From Agrococcus baldri (GTDB taxonomy: Bacteria > Actinomycetota > Actinomycetes > Actinomycetales > Microbacteriaceae): a DNA stretch of 64,000 nt. A program made the position numbers and the translations under genes. A model generated the notes under the pieces. That model was not told the DNA's origin, ran no database searches, and saw only the letters and a program-made list of their open reading frames with translations. Position 1 is the first letter of the stretch. Each line of letters starts with the position of its first letter. Shown here piece by piece: positions 43,904-51,249 of the stretch. Location: NCBI GenBank assembly GCA_007988785.1, contig BJUU01000008.1, positions 1-64,000 of the forward strand. The letters are read 5' to 3'.

Positions 43904-46081
43904 TCAATCCGGCAGCGCGGCCGGGCCCGGGACGGCATCCGCACCTCGCCCGAAGGGCCTCGCGACCGCCACCCAGAAGGCCGCGGCGCCGAGCGTGTAG
44001 GCGACGAGCAGCACGACCCAGGCGATGACGGGCGTGTGCACGGCATCCCACGCCGCGGGGAACGGCATCACGACCCACACCACGAGCGCCATCGCCGCGA
44101 CGAGCACCGCCGCCCAGAGCCAGCGGCTGCGCCGCCAGATCGCCCGGCCGGGCAGCTCGCCGACCGGGCTCAGCAGCACCGGCAGCGCCATCAGGCAGCC
44201 GATCGTGAGGCCCGCGATGGTCTCGACCGCGAGCAGCCCGAGCATGCCGGTCGGTGGCGCGTTCAGCTGCACGGCGCTGTAGACGAGCCACGCGGCGACG
44301 CCGACGGCGCCGAGGTAGCCGAGCTCGATCAGCGCGGCGCGCTGCTCGTGCCGGGCCGAGCGGCGCAGGAACACGAGTGCGAGCACGATGCCGAACACGA
44401 AGCCGGGCTCGAAGCCCACGACGCGCGAGACCACGATCGCGCCCAGCACGAACAGCAGCGACACCGGCCGGAACCGCACCGCCACGCTCGCGCCGTCGCG
44501 GCGCAGCAGCCATGCGACGACGAGCAGGCCCAGCAGCCCTTCGATCGCGTAGCCGAGGGTGGCGGATGCGGCGAGCCGCAGGGTGCCGAGGCTCGCGCCC
44601 GCGCGCGGGTCGATGAGCGCCGTGAGCGCGCCGGCGGCGAGCAGCCCGATGGCGATGCCCGCGACGGGGTGCAGCGCCCGCTCGATGCGGCGAACCAGGC
44701 GGCGGATGCGCTCGGCCGGGCCGGGCGCGGCGGTCGCGGGGCGTCGGCGGGCGCGCTCGGCGAGGGCGCCGAGCGCCAGGTCGACGAGGCGGTTGGGGAT
44801 CGCGACGAGCGCGGCCAGCACGAGCGCGGTGCCTGCGGTGGAGGCGACGCTCGCGACCGTCACGGGTGCCGCGCCGGCGGGCATGAGGCCGCTCAGCACG
44901 CTCGGCTCGTCGGCGGTGAGCGGCGGCTCGGGCTGCTCCGTCGGCGGCGGCGTCTGCGCTGCGGGAGCCGGCGTCGCCGTCGGGGCAGGGGGCAGCGCGA
45001 GCAGCACGCGGTCGCGCAGCGCGTCGGCGTCGGCGGGCGCCGCGTCGACGACGAACGCGCCGCCGCTGCCGACGCTCAGCTGCCGCACGACGAACCAGTG
45101 GCCGTCGGCGAACAGGTGCTGACCGTCGAGCGGCTGCGCCTGCTCGACGGCCGGATGCGAGAAGCGCACGCCCTCGCCGGTGTCGGTGCGCGTCAGCCCC
45201 GCCGCGGTGAGATCGGCGATCGCCGCCGCCTGCGCCTCGGCGTCGACGGGGGCGTAGGCGAAGGTGACCCAGACGAGCGCCTGGCCGACCATCCAGGTGC
45301 AGGCGGTGCCGCCCAGGTCGGTGAAGCGCTGCGCGTCGAAGCCCAGGTGGTCGGCCTGCAGGGCGAGGGTGTCGTCGATGTCGCGCAGCGCGGGATCGAT
45401 CACGTCGAGCACCGCCTGCGGGCCGAGCTCGTCGCAGGCCAGCGCGTCGCCGGCCGCGCCCGGCTGGGCGGGCGGGACTGCCGGCGTCGCCGCGGTGCTC
45501 GCGCCGACGGCCTCCAGCACGCGGGTGCGCACGCCGTCGGATGCCTCGCCGGTGCCGGGCACGATGAAGGCACCGTCGCCGGTGATGGTGAGCACCTGCA
45601 CCGCGTACCAGTGCCCGTCGGCGAACAGGTGTTCGCCTCCGAGCGGTGAGGCCTGGATCGCGTCGCGGCTGAGGAATCGCACGCCCTCGGGCGAGTCGAC
45701 GCGGGTGAGGCCCGCCGCGTCGAGGTCGGCGATCGCCGCGGCCTGCTGCGCCGCGTCGACCGGGGCGTAGGCGAGCACGAACTCCTGGCCGACGTCGATC
45801 CAGCTGCAGACGAGCCCGCCGAGCGCCTCGAGGCGCGGCTGGTCGAAGACGGATGCGGCGTCGGCGCGGGCGAGCGGCACCGGCTCCCAGAGGATGTCGT
45901 CGCAGGTCATGGCGGTGGCGGTGGCGGTCGAAGCGGCGGTCGTGGTCGCGCTCGCCGCAGTGGCCGCGGCGCCGGTCGCGGCACCGGTCGCGGCCGCCGG
46001 CAGACCGATCGGCAGGCCCAACGACACGCTCACCGCGATGCCGAGCGCCATCGCGGTCGCGAGCGGTCGCGGTCTGCGCAT
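43904..46081 (-). CDS. Large exported/membrane protein with duplicated N-terminal domain
   Basis: This 725-residue protein, which I do not recognise by name, has a signal peptide (RRPRPLATAMALGIAV) and a low-complexity Ala/Thr stretch. Two tandem copies of a domain of about 150 residues follow. Each has Cys near the start (TCDDILW, ACDELGP), a CSWIDVG/CTWMVGQ strand, APVDA..QAAAIADL.AAGLTR and LFADGHW. A Pro-rich linker (about 345-370) leads to a membrane domain of about eight helices. The start is ATG 46081. The paired cysteines suggest disulfides outside the membrane. The function is unknown; sensing or envelope roles are possible. Confidence 0.75.
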   Translation of the reverse strand: MRRPRPLATAMALGIAVSVSLGLPIGLPAAATGAATGAAATAASATTTAASTATATAMTCDDILWEPVPLARADAASVFDQPRLEALGGLVCSWIDVGQEFVLAYAPVDAAQQAAAIADLDAAGLTRVDSPEGVRFLSRDAIQASPLGGEHLFADGHWYAVQVLTITGDGAFIVPGTGEASDGVRTRVLEAVGASTAATPAVPPAQPGAAGDALACDELGPQAVLDVIDPALRDIDDTLALQADHLGFDAQRFTDLGGTACTWMVGQALVWVTFAYAPVDAEAQAAAIADLTAAGLTRTDTGEGVRFSHPAVEQAQPLDGQHLFADGHWFVVRQLSVGSGGAFVVDAAPADADALRDRVLLALPPAPTATPAPAAQTPPPTEQPEPPLTADEPSVLSGLMPAGAAPVTVASVASTAGTALVLAALVAIPNRLVDLALGALAERARRRPATAAPGPAERIRRLVRRIERALHPVAGIAIGLLAAGALTALIDPRAGASLGTLRLAASATLGYAIEGLLGLLVVAWLLRRDGASVAVRFRPVSLLFVLGAIVVSRVVGFEPGFVFGIVLALVFLRRSARHEQRAALIELGYLGAVGVAAWLVYSAVQLNAPPTGMLGLLAVETIAGLTIGCLMALPVLLSPVGELPGRAIWRRSRWLWAAVLVAAMALVVWVVMPFPAAWDAVHTPVIAWVVLLVAYTLGAAAFWVAVARPFGRGADAVPGPAALPD

Positions 46082-46192
46082 GCAGCACCCCCTGGGCGCC
46101 TCCCGAAGCGATCGGAGGCGATCCCCAGTACCGTAACGGCGTTTTGTCAAGCCTTGCCCGGCCCTGCCGAAGCCGTGAGCGGAGCCTGAGCG

Positions 46193-46798
46193 TCAGCCCT
46201 GCTGCGGCGCCCGCCCGGTCTCCGGCGGGCCATCGAGCCGACGGTAGCGGTTCAGGACGACACCGCTCGGGTAGGCCGTGGGCGGCTCCTCGAGCGCGAA
46301 CCGCGTCGCCGCGGTGCCCTGCTGGAAGACCCGGCCACCCACGCCGAGCGTGATCGGGTACGTCCACAGGTTCAGCACGTCGACGATGCCCTCGCTCAGC
46401 AGGCTCTGCAGCAGCTCGCCGCTGCCCCAGGTCTGGATCTGCTCGTGCCGGTCCTTGAGCGCCCGGATCTGCGCCGCATCCGCCACCTGCGTCGTGCCGG
46501 CCCACGACAGCTCCGCCCCGCGCCGGGATGCGACGTACTTCGGCACCCGGTCGAAGGCGGTGCCGATGGGATCGGTCCTGCCGGGCCAGTAGGCGCGGAA
46601 GATGTCGTAGGTGACGCGGCCGAGCAGCAGCGCATCCGCGGCCTCGACGATCTCGAGCAGCCGAGCCCCGCTGCCCTCGTCGCTGTACGCCCACTCCCAG
46701 CCGGCGTAGGGGAAGTCGCCGTCCTGCTCGGTGGGGCCGCCGTTGGCGGTGATGACGCCGTCGAGCGTGACGTGCATGTTGACGTGCAGCTCGCCCAT
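46193..46798 (-). CDS. Dihydrofolate reductase-family protein 2 (RibD C-terminal type)
   Basis: This 201-residue RibD-C/DHFR-like protein has HVNMHVTLDGVITANGG, DALLLGRVTYDIFRAYWPG, YVASR, then the TWGSGELLQSLL and WTYPITLGVGGRVF segments. It probably binds NADPH, with an unknown substrate. GGGAGG precedes ATG 46798. It is the last gene of the TetR operon, 18 bp after the membrane protein. Its sequence is closer to the type with a GP.EQDGDFPYAGWEW insert than to the other two copies. Confidence 0.86.
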   Translation of the reverse strand: MGELHVNMHVTLDGVITANGGPTEQDGDFPYAGWEWAYSDEGSGARLLEIVEAADALLLGRVTYDIFRAYWPGRTDPIGTAFDRVPKYVASRRGAELSWAGTTQVADAAQIRALKDRHEQIQTWGSGELLQSLLSEGIVDVLNLWTYPITLGVGGRVFQQGTAATRFALEEPPTAYPSGVVLNRYRRLDGPPETGRAPQQG

Positions 46799-46816
46799 CC
46801 GTGCCTCCCTGCCGGA

Positions 46817-47488
46817 TCAGCCCAGCAGGCTGAACGCGATGATGCCGAGCCCCAGCACGGTGTCGAGCACCATGCAGAGCTCTGCGAGCGAGCCGCTGAC
46901 GACGCGCCGCGTGCGATGGTGGTGCCAGTCCCAGGCAGCATGCGCGAGGAGGCCGACGCCGACCAGGATGCCCGCCCACGGCTGCGGCAGCAAGCCCCCG
47001 CCGAGCGCGAGCGCGACGATCAGGAGCATCGCGGCGGTCGTGAGCGGCAGGCCCCAGCGCGGCCGCGCGCGACCGCGGGCGAGGCCCCAGACGGCGAGCA
47101 CGATGGCGAGCGCGAGCATGATCCGCAGCGGGTCGAAGCCGGGCTCGACGATGCCGACCGCGATGAGCACGACGGTGATGGCGAAGAGCACCCATGCCGA
47201 CCACGGGATGCCGAAGGCCGCCGCGCCGAGGTACACGAGCCCCGCCGCGACGAGCACCTGCGCCGTCTCTGCCGCACCGAACTCGACGCGGCCGCCGGCG
47301 GTGAGGAAGAGCGCCGCCGCCATCGCCGCGCCGAGCAGCAGGCCGGCGAGGCTCGGCCAGCGGCGCAGCGCGGTGGGCGCCCGCTCGGCGGCGCGCTGCA
47401 CGGCTGCGCCGGCCGCGAGGTCGTGGGCCGCGGTGGCGCCCGGCTCGCGCTCGGAGGGCGGTCGCGCCGCGGATTCGGGGCCGGTCAC
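46817..47488 (-). CDS. Membrane protein of unknown function
   Basis: This 223-residue protein has about 50 hydrophilic N-terminal residues, then six to seven predicted helices (SLAGLLLGAAMAAALF, VLVAAGLVYLGAAAFG, WVLFAITVVLIAVGI and others). A conserved-looking HAAWDWHHHRTRRVV loop precedes the last helix. The histidine-rich cytoplasmic loop is notable. GTG 47488 overlaps the TetR stop (GTGA), so it is coupled to the regulator. It could be the efflux or sensor partner of the operon, but nothing in the sequence proves this. Confidence 0.78.
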   Translation of the reverse strand: MTGPESAARPPSEREPGATAAHDLAAGAAVQRAAERAPTALRRWPSLAGLLLGAAMAAALFLTAGGRVEFGAAETAQVLVAAGLVYLGAAAFGIPWSAWVLFAITVVLIAVGIVEPGFDPLRIMLALAIVLAVWGLARGRARPRWGLPLTTAAMLLIVALALGGGLLPQPWAGILVGVGLLAHAAWDWHHHRTRRVVSGSLAELCMVLDTVLGLGIIAFSLLG

Positions 47489-48099
47489 GGATGCCTCCAG
47501 TCGTGCACGGCGGGCACGGTGCCGCCGGGCGGGGTGAGGGCCGCGAGCACCGTCGCGGCGATCAGCTCGGGTGCGTCGTCCGCCGTCATCCGACGCGCGT
47601 CGATCTCGCCGGCGGCGCCGTGGATCGCGCGGTGCAGCGTGCCGGTCAGCCACGGCAGCGGCAGATCTGCGCGGAAGACGCCGTCGCGCTGCCCGCGCTC
47701 GAGCAGTCGCTCGACCCGGGCGGCCGGCCGCTCGTGCAGCGCCAACAGGCGCTCGGGCGGCAGGGCGGAGGCCGCCGCCGCGCTCAGGGCGCCGATCTGC
47801 TGCAGGCTCAGCCAGCTCTGCTCGATCAGGCGCACGAGCGCCGCGCGCGGGTCGCCCGTCAGGTCGACGGCCTCGAGGGCCGCGTCGCCCTCGGCGATCG
47901 CCCGCTCGACGACCGCGGCGACGAGCGCACCGCGCGTGGGGAAGTGCCCGTAGACGGTCACGCGGCCCAGCCCCGCCTCCGCGGCGATCGCGGCGACGCT
48001 CGCGTCGGGGTCGCGGCTCAGCCGCACCGCCGCGGCATCGAGGATGCGCTCGATGTTGCGCTGCGCATCCGCTCGCCTGACCGCCTGCTGCTCGCTCAT
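47485..48099 (-). CDS. TetR/AcrR-family transcriptional regulator
   Basis: This 204-residue TetR regulator has an N-terminal HTH (about 12-58: NIERILDAAAVRLSRDPDAS, then AIAAEAGLGRVTVYGHFPTRGAL) and a helical ligand domain. ATG 48099 overlaps the stop of reductase-like gene 3 (ATGA), so it is the second gene of a four-gene operon (48671 down to 46193). The operon promoter carries TCGTAC-N6-GTACGA, a typical TetR-size palindrome. The same site stands before the reductase-like gene at 40672, so this protein is the best candidate to bind both. Confidence 0.92.
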   Translation of the reverse strand: MSEQQAVRRADAQRNIERILDAAAVRLSRDPDASVAAIAAEAGLGRVTVYGHFPTRGALVAAVVERAIAEGDAALEAVDLTGDPRAALVRLIEQSWLSLQQIGALSAAAASALPPERLLALHERPAARVERLLERGQRDGVFRADLPLPWLTGTLHRAIHGAAGEIDARRMTADDAPELIAATVLAALTPPGGTVPAVHDWRHP

Positions 48100-48671
48100 C
48101 GCTGCACCCGGTAGTGCACGTGGGTGGCGCGGGGTGAAGCGTGCGTCTCGACGATCTCGAGCCGCACGCGGCGGGCGAGCTCGCCGAACAGACGCCGGCC
48201 GCCGCCCATCAGCAGCGGCACGTGGTGGATCCACAGCTCGTCGATCGCGCCGGCGTCGAGCGCCGTCGGCACCCAGCCGGCGCCGATCATGTGCACGTGC
48301 CCCGCGCGCGACGCGGCCTTGGCCTGCGCGATCGCGTCGACGACATCCGTCACGTAGTGCACGAGCGGCATCTCGGCCACCTCCGGCGGCGGCTCGCCGC
48401 GGCTGACGACGAAGACGGGCACGCCCATGCCGCTGTGGTCGCCGCCCCAGTGGCCGACCTGCTGGGCGGTGCGGCTGCCCACGAGCACGGCGCCGGCGTC
48501 GCGCACGCGCTCGAGCTGCTGCACGTCGACCTCGGTGCCGCTGGGCGAGCGCGGGTCGCCGAACCAGTCGTGCAGCCGGAAGTCGTCGTCGCCGGGCTGC
48601 TGCAGGGTGTCGTTCGGGCCGGCGATGCGGCCGTCGAGCGAGACCGACATGTCGAGCACCGCGATGCCCAT
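48096..48671 (-). CDS. Dihydrofolate reductase-family protein 3 (RibD C-terminal type)
   Basis: This 191-residue RibD-C/DHFR-like protein has VLDMSVSLDGRIAGPND, DAGAVLVGSRTAQQVGHWGG, then VPVFVVSR and IHHVPLLMGGGRRLFGEL. NADPH-dependent reduction is likely and the substrate is unknown. GGAGGAGG precedes ATG 48671. It is the first gene of the TetR operon and has a promoter-operator identical over 24 bp to that of reductase-like gene 1. Confidence 0.87.
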   Translation of the reverse strand: MGIAVLDMSVSLDGRIAGPNDTLQQPGDDDFRLHDWFGDPRSPSGTEVDVQQLERVRDAGAVLVGSRTAQQVGHWGGDHSGMGVPVFVVSRGEPPPEVAEMPLVHYVTDVVDAIAQAKAASRAGHVHMIGAGWVPTALDAGAIDELWIHHVPLLMGGGRRLFGELARRVRLEIVETHASPRATHVHYRVQR

Positions 48672-48704
48672 GGCGCCTCCTCCGTGCGGCGGTGTCGCCA
48701 CTAC

Positions 48705-48742
48705 TCGTACAGCACCGTACGACTTCGCCGCGTGCGCGTCAA
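48705..48742 (-). promoter_or_regulatory. Promoter-operator of the TetR operon (copy 2)
   Basis: On the minus strand TTGACG (48742-48737), 17 bp and TACGGT (48719-48714) form the promoter. TCGTAC-N6-GTACGA (48722-48705) overlaps the -10. The layout equals that at 40597-40634. Confidence 0.75.
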
Positions 48743-48774
48743 CGCCCGCGCGGCCTGCGGCGTCGCGTGCGGCG

Positions 48775-49290
48775 TCAGCGCATGGCGCGCTTGATCGTCT
48801 CGCGCTCCTTCTCGAGCCTGCGCACGCGGCGACTGAGCTTGAACAGCCGCACCGAGCCGAGCAGCGCCGTGATGAGCACGCCCGCGATCGCGGCGAACAG
48901 CATCGCGATGCCCAGCGGCAGGCTGAACTGCCAGCCGAAGTAGGCGAACTGCGCGGGCACGTTGTTCTGCAGGATGAAGATCAGCAGCAGGATCAGGATG
49001 ACGGTGCCGAGGATCAGCGCGATCCAGGTGGCGCCGGTGATGCCCTGCCGCTGGTGCGAGTCGAGCGAGGGGTCGAGCGCGACGGCGGTGGGTTCGACGG
49101 ACGAGCGATCGACGGCAGTGCGCTCGCCGGTCGGCGCACCCGTCGCGGCCGCGTCGGTGTGGGCGCGGGAGCGCTCGGTCGGCTGGGCGCTGCGCTCGGT
49201 TGCCGGCGCAGTCTGCGGCTGCTCGACCGGGGTGGTGTCGCCGCCGCCGTCGGCGCGACGCGGGACGCTCGAGTTGGGGTTCGCTTCCAT
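48775..49290 (-). CDS. LapA-family (DUF1049-like) membrane protein
   Basis: This 171-residue protein has a long Ser/Thr/Pro-rich hydrophilic N-terminus (about 1-75), then two membrane helices (ATWIALILGTVILILLLIFI and PLGIAMLFAAIAGVLITALL). The LapA-type ILQN.VPAQFAYFGW segment lies between them, and a basic coiled-coil tail (LSRRVRRLEKERETIKRAM) follows. In Enterobacteria LapA takes part in LPS assembly, but actinobacteria have no LPS, so the role here is unknown. ATG 49290 is preceded by AAGGAG. Confidence 0.82.
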   Translation of the reverse strand: MEANPNSSVPRRADGGGDTTPVEQPQTAPATERSAQPTERSRAHTDAAATGAPTGERTAVDRSSVEPTAVALDPSLDSHQRQGITGATWIALILGTVILILLLIFILQNNVPAQFAYFGWQFSLPLGIAMLFAAIAGVLITALLGSVRLFKLSRRVRRLEKERETIKRAMR

Positions 49291-49388
49291 GGCGGTGCAC
49301 TCCTTGCTCACGAGACAGCTGTGCGGGCCACGCTAGCCCTGCGTGCCTGGGAGCGGCTGGGCACGCCGATGCACGGCGCGGGCCTCGC

Positions 49389-49613
49389 CTACCGCGGCCG
49401 CGGCGCGGGCGGCGGCGGCACTTGCTTCGCCGCGACGATGTCGGCGATGGCGATCACGACCTCGCCGCGACGGGTCGCGACCGTGCACGTGACCGCGTCG
49501 ACCGCGACCAGCTCGCCCAGGGCATCCGTGGCACCGTGCTGCTCGCCGTGCAGGCGGTAGCGCACCACGAGACGCGTGCCGAGCGGCAGCGCGCGCAGCT
49601 CTGAGGCTCTCAC
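49389..49613 (-). CDS. Small SH3-like domain protein (Rv0428c N-terminal domain type)
   Basis: This 74-residue protein is a small beta-barrel-like domain: LPLGTRLVVRYRL, TDALGELVAVDA, TCTVATRRGEVVIAIADIVAAKQV, and a proline tail. It resembles the SH3-like domain at the N-terminus of actinobacterial GNAT acetyltransferases such as Rv0428c, but stops before any acetyltransferase domain. GTG 49613 starts 1 nt after the stop of the upstream SDR gene, so it is co-transcribed. It may bind a partner acetyltransferase encoded elsewhere or be a remnant; the intact frame favours a gene. Confidence 0.6.
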   Translation of the reverse strand: MRASELRALPLGTRLVVRYRLHGEQHGATDALGELVAVDAVTCTVATRRGEVVIAIADIVAAKQVPPPPAPRPR

Positions 49614-49614
49614 C

Positions 49615-51120
49615 TCACCACGAGCCCTTCGCGTAGTCCTTCAGGAAGATGCCGAAGAGATCCTCGCCCGCCTCGCCGCGCACGATCGGGTCGTAGACGC
49701 GGGCGGCGCCGTCGACGAGGTCGAGCGGGGCGTGGAAGCCCTCCTCGGCGAGCCGCACCTTCGTGAAGTGCGGGCGCTCGTCGGTGATCCAGCCGGTGTC
49801 GACGGCGGTCATGAGGATGCGGTCGGCCTCGAACATCTCGCGCGCGCTCGTGCGCGTGAGCATGTTGAGCGCCGCCTTCGCCATGTTCGTGTGCGGGTGG
49901 CCGGGGCCCTTGTAGCCGCGGCCGAACACGCCCTCCATCGCCGAGACGTTGACGATGTACTTGCGGTGCGCGGTCGAGGCAGCCATCGCCGGCCGCAGCT
50001 TCGACACCAGCAGGAACGGCGCCGTCATGTTGGCCAGCTGCACCTCGAGCATCTCGAGCGGCTCGACCTGGTCGACGTGCTGCGTCCAGGAGTTCACGTG
50101 CTCCTCGTCGGGCAGCAGGCCGCCGGCGTCGATCGCGGTGCCGGCGGCGAGCCGCTCGAGCGAGCTCGAGCCTGCGGCCATCGCCTGCGCGGTGAGCTCG
50201 TCGGCGGTGCTCGCGGCTGCCGCGAGGATCGGGTGGCTCGCGACCGAGGCGGCGAGGGCGAGCGGATGCGCGTCGTTCGTGTGCCCGAAGGTCACGAGCT
50301 CAGGCATGGGGCCGCCGTGCGGGGAGAGCTGCGGCACGGGTGCGCTCTCGGCGTCGACGAGCGGCGCGTAGGCGCCGGGGGAGCGGCGCACCGTCTGGGC
50401 GGCGTTGTTGATGAGGATGTCGAGCGGGCCGGCCGCCGCGACGTCCTCGGCCAGCGCGACCACCTGCGCCGGGTCGCGCAGGTCGATGCCGACGACCTTG
50501 AGGCGGTGCAGCCAGTCGGCCGAGTCCTCGAGCGACGAGAACCGTCGCACCGCATCCCGCGGGAACCGCGTCGTGATCGTCGTGTGCGCGCCGTCGCGCA
50601 GCAGCCGTAGGGCGATGTGCATGCCGATCTTCGCGCGGCCGCCGGTGAGCAGGGCGCGCTTGCCGGTGAGGTCGGTGCGCGCGTCGCGCTTGGCGTGGCT
50701 GAGCCGCGCGCAGTCGGGGCAGAGCTGGTGGTAGAAGGCGTCGACGAGCGTGTACTGCTGCTTGCAGATGTAGCAGCCGCGCGACTTGAGCAGCGTGCCG
50801 GCAGTGGGGGCGAATGCGCGGGTCGCGAGCGGGATGCCGCGCGTCTCGTCGTCGATGCGGTCGGGCGCGCCGGTCGCGGTCGCCGCGATGACCGCCCTGT
50901 CGGCGGCCTGGATGCGCGCGTGCTTCGCCTTGCGGCTCGCGAGCTTCACTTCCTTGAACATGTTCGCCGTCGCCTGGCGCACCGCGACGTAGTGCGGGTC
51001 GTCGCGGTCCATCTGATGCAGCGTCGAGAGTACCCGCAGCGTCGTCTCGACGTCGTCGGCCGAGAGCGTCGAGCGCTCGTCGCCGGGCGCGCCGGAGAGA
51101 TCCGAGTGAGGGGGGAGCAC
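49615..51120 (-). CDS. SDR-like oxidoreductase with N-terminal zinc-ribbon
   Basis: This 501-residue protein has a helical N-terminus (about 20-110), a four-cysteine motif (CYICK and CPDC, C116/C119/C134/C137) that should bind zinc, then an SDR Rossmann domain from about 150 (ALLTGGRAKIG, ILINNAAQ, NVSAMEG). At the usual YxxxK position it has TNMAK, so the catalytic tyrosine appears replaced by threonine. GTG 51120 follows TAGAAT by 5 nt, with no ribosome binding site. It may be a non-classical reductase or a regulator; the function is unknown. Confidence 0.8.
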   Translation of the reverse strand: MLPPHSDLSGAPGDERSTLSADDVETTLRVLSTLHQMDRDDPHYVAVRQATANMFKEVKLASRKAKHARIQAADRAVIAATATGAPDRIDDETRGIPLATRAFAPTAGTLLKSRGCYICKQQYTLVDAFYHQLCPDCARLSHAKRDARTDLTGKRALLTGGRAKIGMHIALRLLRDGAHTTITTRFPRDAVRRFSSLEDSADWLHRLKVVGIDLRDPAQVVALAEDVAAAGPLDILINNAAQTVRRSPGAYAPLVDAESAPVPQLSPHGGPMPELVTFGHTNDAHPLALAASVASHPILAAAASTADELTAQAMAAGSSSLERLAAGTAIDAGGLLPDEEHVNSWTQHVDQVEPLEMLEVQLANMTAPFLLVSKLRPAMAASTAHRKYIVNVSAMEGVFGRGYKGPGHPHTNMAKAALNMLTRTSAREMFEADRILMTAVDTGWITDERPHFTKVRLAEEGFHAPLDLVDGAARVYDPIVRGEAGEDLFGIFLKDYAKGSW

Positions 51121-51125
51121 ACGCG

Positions 51126-51131
51126 ATTCTA
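51126..51131 (-). promoter_or_regulatory. -10 box of a leaderless promoter (zinc-ribbon SDR)
   Basis: TAGAAT on the minus strand ends 5 nt before GTG 51120. It is close to the -10 consensus. Confidence 0.5.
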
Positions 51132-51157
51132 CCGCCGATGCCGCTCCGGCCCGGCGG

Positions 51158-51213
51158 CGAGATGACGCACGTGGCGCGCTTCCCGGCCGAAACGCCCCAC
51201 TTGCGTCATCTCG
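51158..51213. repeat. Intergenic inverted repeat
   Basis: CGAGATGACGCA (51158-51169) pairs perfectly with TGCGTCATCTCG (51202-51213). The stem continues with one mismatch into GTGG/CCAC. It lies between the divergent SDR and helicase genes, so it is not a terminator of either. Confidence 0.7.
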
Positions 51214-51249
51214 CGACGCGACCCGCGCTCGTGCGACAGACTCGAGGCG

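Noticed and set aside
46145-46150. Perfect -35 TTGACA (minus strand) before the large membrane protein.
   Set aside because: No -10 hexamer is found at 16-18 bp. Only TACTGG at 14 bp fits, so I did not list it as a promoter. TTG inside it as a start codon is also unlikely, since the signal peptide begins at 46081.
43791-47204. A 1137-codon open frame on the minus strand.
   Set aside because: Its translation is Arg/Ala/Pro-rich and unstructured. The real frames on the same strand encode the duplicated-domain membrane protein and the RibD-type protein.
40612-48727. The inverted 24-bp repeats as ends of a transposon.
   Set aside because: They are 8 kb apart around ordinary genes with no transposase. 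Each contains a proper -10 and operator and lies at the same place before a homologous gene.
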